A program made the position numbers and the translations under genes. From Pseudarthrobacter equi (GTDB taxonomy: Bacteria; Actinomycetota; Actinomycetes; Actinomycetales; Micrococcaceae): a stretch of DNA of 64,000 nucleotides. Where the stretch lies: contig NZ_LT629779.1 in NCBI RefSeq assembly GCF_900105535.1, positions 2,294,001 to 2,358,000 of the forward strand, written 5' to 3'. Shown piece after piece: positions 9,061-17,580 of this stretch; position 1 is the stretch's first letter, and every line of letters begins with the position of its first letter. Under the pieces are notes generated by a model that searched no databases, was not told where the DNA came from, and was given only the letters and a program-made list of their open reading frames with translations.

Positions 9061-9206
9061 TCAATCGCCCATGTCGAAGTCTAGGCCGACGTCTTCCGCG
9101 GAGTGCAGTTCCCGCAAGAGAGTGAGGTGATCCGGGAAGTCGGCAATACGGCTGCGATCGGCATCGGGTCCGCGGCCACGACGGTGACGGAGACCCCAGC
9201 AGGCCG
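9061..9206 (-). pseudogene. Possible decayed gene tail upstream of the mhp operon
   Basis: A minus-strand frame ends with DHLTLLRELHSAEDVGLDF and a TGA at 9061. A neighbouring frame just upstream reads VSVTVVAADP, and the two would join smoothly with a one-base shift near 9150. This has the feel of the end of a degraded protein gene, but I cannot name the family. The rest of 9001-9323 holds only the mhp promoter. Confidence 0.3.
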
Positions 9207-9249
9207 GTGTTGACAATGCCGCCTGGTATGTCGGCCTTTGCGTCAGCCC

Positions 9250-9282
9250 TTGCCAATGACGAATCTAGAATCTACACTCTAG
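9250..9282 (+). promoter_or_regulatory. Promoter with overlapping palindrome for the mhp operon
   Basis: TTGCCA (9250-9255) and TACACT (9273-9278) are separated by exactly 17 bp, a strong match to a sigma-A promoter. It lies about 45 bp upstream of the mhpB start. An inverted repeat CTAGA-N8-TCTAG (9265-9269 and 9278-9282) covers the -10 box, the position expected of a repressor operator. The cognate regulator is unknown; the TetR encoded at 18403-19092 is a candidate. Confidence 0.6.
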
Positions 9283-9323
9283 GGAACGGCCAGATGTGGT
9301 CGAGGTCACTGAGAGGGAAAGCA

Positions 9324-10265
9324 ATGTCGCTTGCACTTGCCGCGTTGTCACACGCGCCATCATTTGGGAACGTCGATCCGGGCGGGACGATCTTCGCGGA
9401 AATAAATGAAGCCTTGGGAGAAGTCCGTTCGTTCGTTGAGGACTTCGCCCCGGACGTCACCGTCATCTTCGGCCCGGACCACTTCAACGGCGTGCTCTAC
9501 TCGATGATGCCGCCGTTCGCCATTGGGGCGCAGGCTGTCGGTGTGGGGGACTACGGGACCGGTGAAGGTCCCCTCCCGGTGGATTCCGAGACGGCACGGG
9601 AGCTGCACGCGCTCACCATTGCGCAGGGGATCGACATTGCCCGTTCGGAGCGTCTCGAAGTTGACCATGGCGTCATGCAGCCGCTGGAATTCCTGTTCGG
9701 CCCGGGCTTTGACAATCCGTTTGTTCCCGTGTTTGTGAACGCCCTCGGCAAGCCCCTTACTCCTATGGCCCGCATCCGCCTCATGGGTGAGGCCCTGGGC
9801 CGTGCTGCCCAGCAACTGGATAAGCGCGTTCTCCTTGTGGCCTCCGGCGGGCTCTCCCACAACCCACCGATTCCCGAGTACGACGGCTCGCCGGAACCTG
9901 TCCAGCAGCGATTGGTCTCTTATGCACCGTCCAGAGAGGACCGGGCAGCCCGCGAAGGAAAGATCATCGAGGGCATCCAGGCAATCGCGGATGGCCGGGC
10001 ATCCAGTGCACCCCTCAACGAAGAATGGGACCAAAAGCTGATGAAGGTGCTCCGCTCGGGTTCCCTGAGTGACGTGGACGGCTGGGACAACGACGAATTC
10101 ATCGCTGAAGGAGGTAGCGCGGCGCACGAGATGCGTTCCTGGATCGCGGCCTTTAGCGCATTGTCGACGGCGGGCGCCTACAACATGGTCGTGGACCGGT
10201 ATTGGCCGGTCAGGACGTGGGGCGCAGGTTTCGGCATCACAGCTGCTCTTCCCCAGAACTCATGA
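9324..10265 (+). CDS. mhpB: 3-carboxyethylcatechol 2,3-dioxygenase-like extradiol dioxygenase
   Basis: 313 residues of the LigB/MhpB (type III) extradiol dioxygenase family, which opens a catechol ring next to the hydroxyls using Fe(II). The family N-terminus ALSHAPSFG with a metal-ligand His, the FGPDHFNG segment near residue 50 and the VDHGVMQPL segment near 115 are present. So is the conserved SGGLSHNPP around 175. The ATG at 9324, behind GAGAGGGAAAGCA, is preferred over upstream in-frame starts because it matches the family N-terminus. It is the first gene of the operon, and its stop overlaps the hydrolase start by 4 bp. Confidence 0.88.
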   Translation: MSLALAALSHAPSFGNVDPGGTIFAEINEALGEVRSFVEDFAPDVTVIFGPDHFNGVLYSMMPPFAIGAQAVGVGDYGTGEGPLPVDSETARELHALTIAQGIDIARSERLEVDHGVMQPLEFLFGPGFDNPFVPVFVNALGKPLTPMARIRLMGEALGRAAQQLDKRVLLVASGGLSHNPPIPEYDGSPEPVQQRLVSYAPSREDRAAREGKIIEGIQAIADGRASSAPLNEEWDQKLMKVLRSGSLSDVDGWDNDEFIAEGGSAAHEMRSWIAAFSALSTAGAYNMVVDRYWPVRTWGAGFGITAALPQNS

Positions 10266-11122
10266 CCCAGGTAACCATGTGGGGAGAGATTGCCGATTTT
10301 CCCCACACCCTTGAGTATGTCCAAGTAGGACCATGGCGTACGCGGGTGCTGACCGTGGGCGCCGGAGAACAAACCCTGGTCCTCCTCAACGGCACCAGCG
10401 GGCACATCGAAGCGTGGACCCACAACATCCGTGCGCTGGCGCAGAACTACAAGGTCATCGGTTACGACTACCCAGGGCATGGCTTTTCAACGCTGGCTGA
10501 AGCCGACTTGGAAATTCCGGACTACGAGGAGCATCTCCTGGCTCTTTTGGACGTTCTCGGCCTGGATAGGGTGCACCTCCTGGGCGAGTCCCTCGGTGGG
10601 TGGATCGCCATCAAGTTCGCTGCGCACCACCCCGACCGCCTGCAAACCATAGTCCTGAGCGCTCCCGGCGGCCGCATGGTGGGCCCTATATCCATGGATC
10701 GCGTCAGCCCGGTGAGCCGCAAGGCCGTGGAAGACCCCAGCTACGAGAACGTCAAGGCACGGCTTCAAGTGGTCATCCACAATCCCGAACAGATCACGGA
10801 CGAACTGGTGGAAGTACGCCGTGCCGTCTACAGCCGGCCGGGCTTCATCACCTCCATGGAGCACATCATGGCGCTCCAGGTTCCGGACATCCGTGCGCGG
10901 AACCAAGTGACCAAGGAAGACTACGCTGCCATCCCGGTGCCGGCCTTGCTCGTGTGGACGGACCATGAGCCGACCGGCGGCGTGGCAACGGGGGAGACCC
11001 TGGCGGCGGCAATCCCGGACGGCGAATTCGCGCTGATCCGCAACGCCGCCCATTGGCCGCAGTGGGAGGATCCCCGCACCTTTAACGAAAAAGCACTCGA
11101 CTTCCTCAGCAGAAAGGCCTGA
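10262..11122 (+). CDS. mhpC: MhpC-type C-C hydrolase of the meta-cleavage pathway
   Basis: 286 residues, alpha/beta-hydrolase fold. The nucleophile is Ser110 in GESLGG; an Asp near 231 and a His near 261 (AAHWPQWEDP) complete the triad. The family hydrolyses the ring-fission product, such as 2-hydroxy-6-ketonona-2,4-dienedioate, to 2-hydroxypentadienoate plus an acid. The start ATG overlaps the mhpB stop (ATGA), indicating coupled translation. A longer in-frame start at 10202 lies inside mhpB and was discarded. Confidence 0.87.
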   Translation: MTQVTMWGEIADFPHTLEYVQVGPWRTRVLTVGAGEQTLVLLNGTSGHIEAWTHNIRALAQNYKVIGYDYPGHGFSTLAEADLEIPDYEEHLLALLDVLGLDRVHLLGESLGGWIAIKFAAHHPDRLQTIVLSAPGGRMVGPISMDRVSPVSRKAVEDPSYENVKARLQVVIHNPEQITDELVEVRRAVYSRPGFITSMEHIMALQVPDIRARNQVTKEDYAAIPVPALLVWTDHEPTGGVATGETLAAAIPDGEFALIRNAAHWPQWEDPRTFNEKALDFLSRKA

Positions 11123-11126
11123 TGAG

Positions 11127-11921
11127 ATGCCGGACATCATTACGGAGATCGCTGACGATCTCTACCAGGCGCGGACAACGCGCACCCCTATCGAGTTCGT
11201 TCGCCACCGGCTGCCGGAGAAGGACAAGGACGCCGCCTACCGCATCTCCGAGCTCGTTACCCAGCAGCGCGAAGCCGCGGAAGGCCGCCGTCGTGTTGGC
11301 CGGAAAGTTGGCCTGACCAACCCCGTTGTACAGGCGCGCGCCGGCGTGGACGAGCCTGACTACGGCATCATCCTCGACAACATGGTCTTCGAATCCCCGG
11401 TCGAGCGGCCCTCGTCGGCGTACTTCCATCCCAAGATCGAAGCTGAGCTGGCGTTCGTCCTCAAGTCGGACATCCTGAATTCAGACCTGGCATCAGTGGA
11501 AGCCGCCATCGACTACGTGACGCCTGCAATGGAACTGGTTGATAACCGCTACCACAGCTACAAGATGGGCATCGTTGACACAATCGCCGACAACGCGGCC
11601 TGCGAAGGAATCGTCACTGGTTCGGTCCGCATCCCTTATGGCGAAGTCGATCTCAAGCAGGTGGAGATGGTCCTCTACCGCGGCGACGAAGAATTGACGC
11701 GCGGTGTTGGCGGAAACGTCATGGGCGATCCCATCAACGCAGTTCAGTGGTTGGCGGAGACTTCGTTGCGGATCGGCAAGCCCCTCCGCGCCGGAGAAAT
11801 CCTGCTCTCCGGATCCATCGGATTGATCGTGGACTGGGATCCCAACGTTACGTATTCCGCGAAATACTCGCACGGGTTCGGAGACGTCGTCGCGCACCTG
11901 ACGGGGCCTGCACATGCGTAA
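11127..11921 (+). CDS. mhpD: 2-hydroxypenta-2,4-dienoate (2-keto-4-pentenoate) hydratase
   Basis: 264 residues with the FAH-like hydratase fold of MhpD/DmpE. The signature regions GRKVGLTNP near 65 and the metal-binding Glu pair in PKIEAELAFVL near 105-110 are clear. It adds water to 2-hydroxypentadienoate to give 4-hydroxy-2-oxovalerate, the step after MhpC. It follows mhpC by 4 bp and overlaps the next gene by 8 bp. Confidence 0.87.
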   Translation: MPDIITEIADDLYQARTTRTPIEFVRHRLPEKDKDAAYRISELVTQQREAAEGRRRVGRKVGLTNPVVQARAGVDEPDYGIILDNMVFESPVERPSSAYFHPKIEAELAFVLKSDILNSDLASVEAAIDYVTPAMELVDNRYHSYKMGIVDTIADNAACEGIVTGSVRIPYGEVDLKQVEMVLYRGDEELTRGVGGNVMGDPINAVQWLAETSLRIGKPLRAGEILLSGSIGLIVDWDPNVTYSAKYSHGFGDVVAHLTGPAHA

Positions 11922-12366
11922 AGTGACGCTCGAAACCAGGGTGGCCATTGAGGCGCTCGTCGCGGAATTGTTGTGGCGGCTCGATCACGGCAAGGCGGAC
12001 ACAACCTGGGAGCTTTACACGGAAGACGCTGTATCCACGGGCCCCCTGGGCGACATGGATGGCCGTGATGCCATCAAGGCCTGGGGCGAACGCCGTGCCA
12101 AGGTCACAGGAGTTTTGGGCCGCCATCTCATCGGCGGCATCCGTTTGGAATGGGTAGGCGAGGAGCTCCATGGCTGGACGCAGTACCTGACATTCCGGGA
12201 CTCCTCGGAGAACCCGCTGATGCCGGCCAGCGTGGGTGAGTTCCGGGAGGTCTACCGCACGGTAGACGGCGAGTGGAAGATCGCGCGACGCGAGATCAAC
12301 CCCATTTTTGGCGGAATGAACGCTGCTGCGCACGCCAAGCGCCTGACGGAAAGCGCCGCGACATGA
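11914..12366 (+). CDS. SnoaL/NTF2-like protein
   Basis: 150 residues with the pattern of the SnoaL-like NTF2 fold: an N-terminal helix with a TWELYTEDA motif, then a strand with GREAIKAW-type sequence and a C-terminal WKIARREI strand. Family members are small cyclases, isomerases, dehydratases or the non-catalytic beta subunits of ring dioxygenases. Placed between the hydratase and the aldolase, with overlaps on both sides, it is translated as part of the pathway. It could serve as an isomerase or tautomerase for a side-chain-bearing intermediate; that role is inference. Confidence 0.72.
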   Translation: MRKVTLETRVAIEALVAELLWRLDHGKADTTWELYTEDAVSTGPLGDMDGRDAIKAWGERRAKVTGVLGRHLIGGIRLEWVGEELHGWTQYLTFRDSSENPLMPASVGEFREVYRTVDGEWKIARREINPIFGGMNAAAHAKRLTESAAT

Positions 12367-13115
12367 AGTGGGAGAGCCGTGGCGGCAAGCCGCCCGCACT
12401 CTTGCACCAGGCAATCCCTTCGCTCTCCGTCACGGAGTGGGCCCTGGCTGCCGGCTACGACGGCGTGGTGGTCGACTTGCAGCACGGCGAAGTTGGATTG
12501 GAATCAGCCTGCACCATGCTGAGGGCCGCACCCCGCGATTCCGCCTACAGCTATGCGCGGGTCGGAAGCCTTGATCCCGCCCCCATCCTTCGTCTCCTCG
12601 ACAGCGGTGCACGCGGAATCATTGCCCCTACCATCGAGTCGGGCGAACAGGCACGAATGCTGGTGGAAGCCACTAAGTACCCCGGCGTGGGCAACCGTAG
12701 TCTCGGTCCCAGCAGACCTGCCCTCTACAAGGGAGAGTCCTACACCGAAGCAGGCAACCGCGAAGTGTCCACCATCGCCCAGATCGAAACAGTGGCCGGC
12801 CTAAAGAACGCGGAGGAGATCGTCACGACTCCCGGCCTGGACTCCATCTACATCGGTCCGGCGGACCTGGCCGTGTCTTTCGGCCTTCCGGGCAGGGGCG
12901 ACTGGGAAGATGGGCCCGTCCGCGAGGCCATAGTCCATCTGGCTGCCTTAGCGAGGGAACACGGCGTGACCCTGGGTATCTATTCGGGCTCCGGTGCCTA
13001 TGCAGCAGACCTTCTTGACCGGGAACTCGTCGACTATGTCGGCCTCGGCATTGACCTCGTATTCCTTAGCCGTGCGGCACAGGAATCCATTAAGACCCTG
13101 AGGGGCACAAAATGA
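12363..13115 (+). CDS. HpcH/HpaI-family class II pyruvate aldolase
   Basis: 250 residues. Motifs of the metal-dependent HpaI aldolases are present: VVDLQHGE near residue 38, an Arg-containing ARVGS loop near 74, a metal-binding Glu in AQIETVAG, and the IGPADLAVSFG segment with its Asp. The enzyme would split a 4-hydroxy-2-oxoacid into pyruvate and an aldehyde. It thus replaces MhpE, and no acylating aldehyde dehydrogenase (MhpF) accompanies it. ATG 12363 overlaps the preceding stop by 4 bp; upstream in-frame starts fall within the SnoaL gene. Confidence 0.83.
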   Translation: MKWESRGGKPPALLHQAIPSLSVTEWALAAGYDGVVVDLQHGEVGLESACTMLRAAPRDSAYSYARVGSLDPAPILRLLDSGARGIIAPTIESGEQARMLVEATKYPGVGNRSLGPSRPALYKGESYTEAGNREVSTIAQIETVAGLKNAEEIVTTPGLDSIYIGPADLAVSFGLPGRGDWEDGPVREAIVHLAALAREHGVTLGIYSGSGAYAADLLDRELVDYVGLGIDLVFLSRAAQESIKTLRGTK

Positions 13116-14755
13116 GCGACCGCAAGGACGTAATTATCATCGGAGCCGGTCCGGTTGGTTTGACCCTGGCCAACCTCCTTGGCCAGTTTGGCGTCAGCAC
13201 CGTGGTCTTTGAAGGCCGCGATGAACTCATTGACTACCCGCGCGCCGTCGGCATTGACGACGAGGCGCTCCGGACCATGCAGACCATTGGTTTGGTGGAC
13301 AAAGTTTTGCCGCACACTGTGCCGGACCAGAAAATCCGGATCGTCAACGGCGAGCGCAAGGTGCTGGCGGAGATCAATCCCACCACCCGTGAGTTCGGCT
13401 GGCCCCGAAGGAACGGCTTTATCCAGCCCCTGGTTGATAAGGCCCTGCTCGAAGGCCTGGCGCGGTACCCCCACGTCGAAGTGCGTTTCGGATGCCGCGT
13501 TGAGGCTTTTGAGTCTGCTTCCGACGGCGTCACCGCCACGGTCAGCACGCCCACCGGTGAGGAGCGGGTTAGCGGCAGCTACGTCGTGGGTTGCGACGGC
13601 GGCCGGTCGCTGACCCGTCAGCATCTTGGGCTGGCCTTCGAAGGCGAAACCCGCTCCACGCGCGGACTCGTGATCGACGTCGCCAACGATCCAATCGGCA
13701 CACCGCATGCGGTATTCGGTGGAGACCCCAGCCGCGGCTATGCAACGCTTAGCCTGCCCCACGGTATCCGGCGCTGGGAGTTCACGCTGTTCGAAGGGGA
13801 ATCGGAAGAGGTGGCCGAGGACGACGAGTTCGTCTTCTCCCTCTTGGCCCCCCATGTGCCCGATCCCGCGAGCCTCGACATCATCCGCCGTCGGGTGTAT
13901 GCCCACCACGCCCGCGTTGCGGAGAAGTTCCGCGTGGGGCGTTTCATGCTGGCGGGCGATGCCGCCCACGTCATGCCCGTTGTGGCTGGCCAGGGGTGGA
14001 ACTCCGGCATTCGGGATGCCCTGAACCTGGGCTGGAAACTCGCAGCCGTGGTCCAGGGCAAAGCGGGCGACCGCTTGCTTGATTCCTACGAAGACGAACG
14101 CCGTGAACACGTGAAGGCCATGGTGGCACTTTCACTGAACATGGCGAATCTCGTGACGGACCACAACAGGCTGCGCACGGCTGTCCGCGATATGGCTGCT
14201 GCCGTGGTGGACCGGCTTCCCAAGGCCCGTGCCCGCCTGAACAGCCAAGGCTACAAACCGATGCCCAAATACGATCACGGCGTTGTGGTTCCGTCGAAGC
14301 TCCCCACGTGGAAGTCTCTCCCCGACAGGGAGGACGCGCCCCGTACTGTGGGAACGTTGTTCCCGCAGCCCACAGTCCGAAACGCGGACGGTGAGTCGGT
14401 CCTGTTGGACGACGCCACCGGCCAAGGGTGGCGAGTAGTGGTTTGGAACAACAATCCCACGGCATTCGTGAGTGAGATTGACGCAGAAAGGCTTGCGAGG
14501 TTCGGCGGTGTCCTGGTGCATGCAGTTCCGGCCACGCAGCTGCCGTGGGCCAAAGCGGCGGCCGCGCCTGGCGTGCGGGTGGTGGGCGACGAAAGCGGCC
14601 TGCTGAAGTCCTGGTTCGACGAGAGGCCCTTCTCTGCCATCATCGTGCGGCCGGACCACGTGGTGGCTGCTGAGTGCCTGGCACAGGAACTCAGTGCGGT
14701 CTTGGGCAAGGTTTTCAGCGTGGCCGACGCCACATTCGCTGCTCAAAACGCATAA
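13112..14755 (+). CDS. mhpA: MhpA-like FAD-dependent aromatic hydroxylase
   Basis: 547 residues of the class A flavoprotein hydroxylases related to 3-(3-hydroxyphenyl)propionate 2-hydroxylase. The FAD/NAD(P)H landmarks are present: GAGPVG at 11-16, the DG motif (VGCDGGRS) near 161 and the GD motif (LAGDAAHVMP) near 285. A thioredoxin-like C-terminal domain follows. It inserts a hydroxyl ortho to an existing phenol to make the catechol that MhpB cleaves. It is last in the first operon and overlaps the aldolase gene by 4 bp. Preference for a phenylpropionate is inferred from neighbours. Confidence 0.83.
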   Translation: MSDRKDVIIIGAGPVGLTLANLLGQFGVSTVVFEGRDELIDYPRAVGIDDEALRTMQTIGLVDKVLPHTVPDQKIRIVNGERKVLAEINPTTREFGWPRRNGFIQPLVDKALLEGLARYPHVEVRFGCRVEAFESASDGVTATVSTPTGEERVSGSYVVGCDGGRSLTRQHLGLAFEGETRSTRGLVIDVANDPIGTPHAVFGGDPSRGYATLSLPHGIRRWEFTLFEGESEEVAEDDEFVFSLLAPHVPDPASLDIIRRRVYAHHARVAEKFRVGRFMLAGDAAHVMPVVAGQGWNSGIRDALNLGWKLAAVVQGKAGDRLLDSYEDERREHVKAMVALSLNMANLVTDHNRLRTAVRDMAAAVVDRLPKARARLNSQGYKPMPKYDHGVVVPSKLPTWKSLPDREDAPRTVGTLFPQPTVRNADGESVLLDDATGQGWRVVVWNNNPTAFVSEIDAERLARFGGVLVHAVPATQLPWAKAAAAPGVRVVGDESGLLKSWFDERPFSAIIVRPDHVVAAECLAQELSAVLGKVFSVADATFAAQNA

Positions 14756-14806
14756 TGATAATAAGAATGCATAATCCGTTGACAAAGGCTTAGTTCACAA
14801 AATACT
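14750..14806 (+). promoter_or_regulatory. Promoter and GAATGCAT element before the ABC importer
   Basis: GAATGCATAA (14765-14774) lies just upstream of TTGACA (14779-14784), with AATACT (14801-14806) 16 bp further on. GCATAAT occurs twice, 19 bp apart (14750-14756, 14769-14775). The same GAATGCAT core appears twice beside the GntR gene at 21465-21493, so this is a likely GntR operator. The transporter therefore probably has its own controlled promoter besides read-through from mhpA. Confidence 0.5.
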
Positions 14807-14880
14807 GTTGCTGCAACTCGCCAGCACAGGCAGTAGGCGGGAAAGCCCGCCCAGCGTTCACTCAAGGGAGAGCGAATCTC

Positions 14881-15876
14881 ATGAACATCAAGAAAACCCG
14901 CACAGCTACCATTGCTGCCCTGGGCTTGGCATTGACCCTCAGCGGCTGCGCATCCGGATCCGTGGATGGGAGTGCCCCGGCAGCAGCAGGAAGCACATCC
15001 GAGGGACTCACCAAGGTCACCTACGGAATTTTCCCGTCCAACACCGTGGCAGCTTTCCAAGTCGCCAAGGACAAAGGCTTCTTCGAAAAGCATGGAATCG
15101 ACTTGCAGCTGGTAGTGGGTGCGGGCAGCAGCGCGGCACAGTTGCCGGCGCTGGCAACCGGGGAACTGGACTTCATGCTGGCAAGCCCTGTTACGGCGCT
15201 GACGGCAGCAACGCAGGGTCTGGACGTACGAATTATTGAGGGTGTCACCCAGAACGACCCCAAGATCGTGGAAGATTCAACGGCAGTCGTTGTCGGAGCT
15301 TCATCAAACATCAAGTCTGCCCGCGATCTTGAAGGCAAAAAGGTCTCGGTGAACGCCTTGGGTGGTATCGGTGAGATCGGCATCCGTGAAGCAGTAGCCA
15401 AGGACGGCGGCGACCCGAAGAAGGTGACGTTCGTTCAGTTGTCCTTCCCGGAAGTTGCAGCCCAGATCGAAGCAGGCCAGATCGACGCCGGCATGGCAGG
15501 CTCTCCCTTCATGCAGCAGGTGGTGTCCAAGGGCGGCCGGGTGGTCAGTGACTTCATCCACGACACGGGCCTCGGCACGAACGAACTGGTTTCCATCTCC
15601 AGCGGCAACCTGGTGCAAAGCGATCCGGACAAGGTCAAGCGGTTCACTGAAGCCATGAAAGAGGCCCTGCCCTTCCTGGTCGAAAACAATGATCTGATCC
15701 GCGACGCCATGCCGGCGGCCCTCGGAACCGACCCCGCAGCCGCGAAGAAGGCACAGCTGTCCCTTTACAGCCCGGATATCTCGAAAGAGACCATCCAGCT
15801 TTTCGCGGATCTGCTCGTCAAGTATGGCATTGTCAGCACCAAACCGGACGTTGACAAGGTGATCTGGAAGCCATAA
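14881..15876 (+). CDS. ABC importer substrate-binding lipoprotein, SsuA/NMT1-like
   Basis: 331 residues with a lipoprotein signal (LTLSGC, lipidated Cys23) and the two-lobed NMT1/SsuA/TauA fold; it contains YGIFPSNTVAAFQVAKDKGF near the N-terminus and an ATGELDFMLASPVTAL segment. It is anchored outside the membrane and captures the ligand for the permeases encoded next. The family binds sulfonates, nitrate, taurine, pyrimidines or aromatic acids. The position inside an aromatic-catabolism region favours an aromatic acid or sulfonate, which is inference. Confidence 0.85.
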   Translation: MNIKKTRTATIAALGLALTLSGCASGSVDGSAPAAAGSTSEGLTKVTYGIFPSNTVAAFQVAKDKGFFEKHGIDLQLVVGAGSSAAQLPALATGELDFMLASPVTALTAATQGLDVRIIEGVTQNDPKIVEDSTAVVVGASSNIKSARDLEGKKVSVNALGGIGEIGIREAVAKDGGDPKKVTFVQLSFPEVAAQIEAGQIDAGMAGSPFMQQVVSKGGRVVSDFIHDTGLGTNELVSISSGNLVQSDPDKVKRFTEAMKEALPFLVENNDLIRDAMPAALGTDPAAAKKAQLSLYSPDISKETIQLFADLLVKYGIVSTKPDVDKVIWKP

Positions 15877-15881
15877 AGCCG

Positions 15882-15915
15882 CTGTCGGGGCCGCTCCCCC
15901 CTGCGGCCCCGACAG
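15882..15915 (+). terminator. Intercistronic hairpin after the binding-protein gene
   Basis: A perfect 13-bp inverted repeat (15882-15894 and 15903-15915) starts 6 bp past the stop. In binding-protein operons such hairpins protect or partly terminate the transcript so that the binding protein exceeds the permeases. No T-run follows, so partial termination or stabilisation is likely. Confidence 0.6.
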
Positions 15916-15931
15916 TCAACTGATCGCACAA

Positions 15932-16810
15932 ATGAGAGCAGAAGAAACCGTGGAAACACAAACCCCAACCCTGAGCCGCGTGGCCGTGCGCTCCCTGCCC
16001 ACGCGGGAACACTCGGTCCGCCGTGCTGCACGGTGGACTGCTGTTGGGCCGTATGTCCTGGGTGTCGCCGGCATCCTCGCCGCACTCATCGTCTGGGAAG
16101 CCTTCTCAGCATTCGGCCCGGTCAGCCAGCACCACTTGCCACCACCATCGGTGGTCATCCCAACATTCCTTACCACATTGACCTTCACCCAATTCTGGAT
16201 CACCGTCGGCCAGACCATGTGGGCCTGGTTCCTCGGACTCATCATGGCCACCCTGGGTGGGGTAGCGATGGGGCTGCTTATCGGTTCGAGCAAATTCCTG
16301 CGGTCGGCGACGCATACCACCATCGAGTTCCTCCGCCCGATTCCGGCTGTAGGCCTGATTCCCTTGGCTGCACTGCTTTTTGGCCCGAGGATCGGCGCCG
16401 AGCTCCTGATCGTTGTTTACGGGTGCTTCTGGATCGTCCTGATCCAGGTCCTTTACGGCATCACCGACATCGACAAAGTTGCTGATGACACAGTGCACAC
16501 CCTGCGCATGACGTGGCTCCAGCGCGTGCGGTACCTCGTTCTCCCCACCCTCCTGCCGTACCTGATGACAGGCATCCGGCTGGCAGCGACTGTCGCCTTG
16601 ATCCTGGCAATCAGCGCGGAGCTCATCGTCGGTACACCAGGCATCGGACGTGCTGTTGCCCAGGCCCAGCTCAATGACAACCCGCCGGCGATGATCGCCC
16701 TGATCATTACGTCAGGTCTTTTGGGAATCGTCGTAAACCTGATTTTCCGTTTCATCGAGCGAAAGGTGCTCTTCTGGCACAGCTCAGTCCGTTCGGAGGT
16801 GGCGGCATGA
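15932..16810 (+). CDS. ABC importer permease (SsuC/TauC type)
   Basis: 292 residues with six predicted membrane helices and the cytoplasmic EAA loop of the BPD_transp_1 family (DTVHTLRMTWLQRVRYLVLP near 190). A polar stretch of about 35 residues precedes helix 1. It overlaps the next permease gene by 4 bp. With its partner it forms a heterodimeric channel for the ligand delivered by the lipoprotein. Confidence 0.85.
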   Translation: MRAEETVETQTPTLSRVAVRSLPTREHSVRRAARWTAVGPYVLGVAGILAALIVWEAFSAFGPVSQHHLPPPSVVIPTFLTTLTFTQFWITVGQTMWAWFLGLIMATLGGVAMGLLIGSSKFLRSATHTTIEFLRPIPAVGLIPLAALLFGPRIGAELLIVVYGCFWIVLIQVLYGITDIDKVADDTVHTLRMTWLQRVRYLVLPTLLPYLMTGIRLAATVALILAISAELIVGTPGIGRAVAQAQLNDNPPAMIALIITSGLLGIVVNLIFRFIERKVLFWHSSVRSEVAA

Positions 16811-17580
16811 TTGTCCTGAAGCGTTTGGGCATGTCGTTGGGCCTGCCGGTCATCCTTGTAGCCATCTGGTGGGCCGCAACGGCCCAGGGCGTCAATTTCT
16901 TTGTTCCCAAGCCCGATAAACTGGCCGACACTTTTGCCAAGGTGTGGTTCAGCGAGAAGTTCTTCACGGACGTGCTCCCGAGTCTGGGACGGCTCCTGGT
17001 TAGCCTCGCGATCTCCCTGGTGCTCGGCGTCGTCCTCGGGATCGCCATCGGACTCTCCCGAACTCTTCGGTGGCTCCTTGAACCGCTACTTGAGTTCATC
17101 AGGGCGGTCCCTTCAACAATCCTCATCCCGGTCCTGCTCCTGCTCATCGGCATTAATGACACGATGAAGGTGACGGTGATCGTCCTGGGCTGCCTCTGGC
17201 CCATCCTGCTGAATACGGTTGAAGGCGTGCGCTCCCTCGATGAAGTCCTGAAGAACACTTCGCTGGTCTACCGGCTCCGTGGCTTCAACCGCATCCGCTA
17301 CCTGGTGCTGCCTGGAGCGATGCCGCTCATCATGGCCGGCATCCGGCACAGCCTCGCCGTGGGACTCATCCTCCTGGTCGTTTCGGAAATGTTCGCCTCG
17401 ACCGATGGCATTGGCTACTCAATTATCAACTTCCAAAACCGTGTCGCAATCCCCGAAATGTGGAGCGGAATCGTCCTGCTGGGGATCATAGGTGTGTTGC
17501 TCTCGGTTGCATTCCAAGCGATCCAAAAGCGGGTTTTGGGATGGTACTACGGTCTTAAGGAGGCCTCCAATGACGGCTAA
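16807..17580 (+). CDS. ABC importer permease (SsuC/TauC type), second subunit
   Basis: 257 residues, about six membrane helices and an EAA loop (NTSLVYRLRGFNRIRYLVLPG) for contact with the ATPase. It starts at an ATG overlapping the previous stop (ATGA). Two different permease genes in one such operon differ from the single-permease ssu systems and imply a heterodimer. Confidence 0.85.
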   Translation: MIVLKRLGMSLGLPVILVAIWWAATAQGVNFFVPKPDKLADTFAKVWFSEKFFTDVLPSLGRLLVSLAISLVLGVVLGIAIGLSRTLRWLLEPLLEFIRAVPSTILIPVLLLLIGINDTMKVTVIVLGCLWPILLNTVEGVRSLDEVLKNTSLVYRLRGFNRIRYLVLPGAMPLIMAGIRHSLAVGLILLVVSEMFASTDGIGYSIINFQNRVAIPEMWSGIVLLGIIGVLLSVAFQAIQKRVLGWYYGLKEASNDG

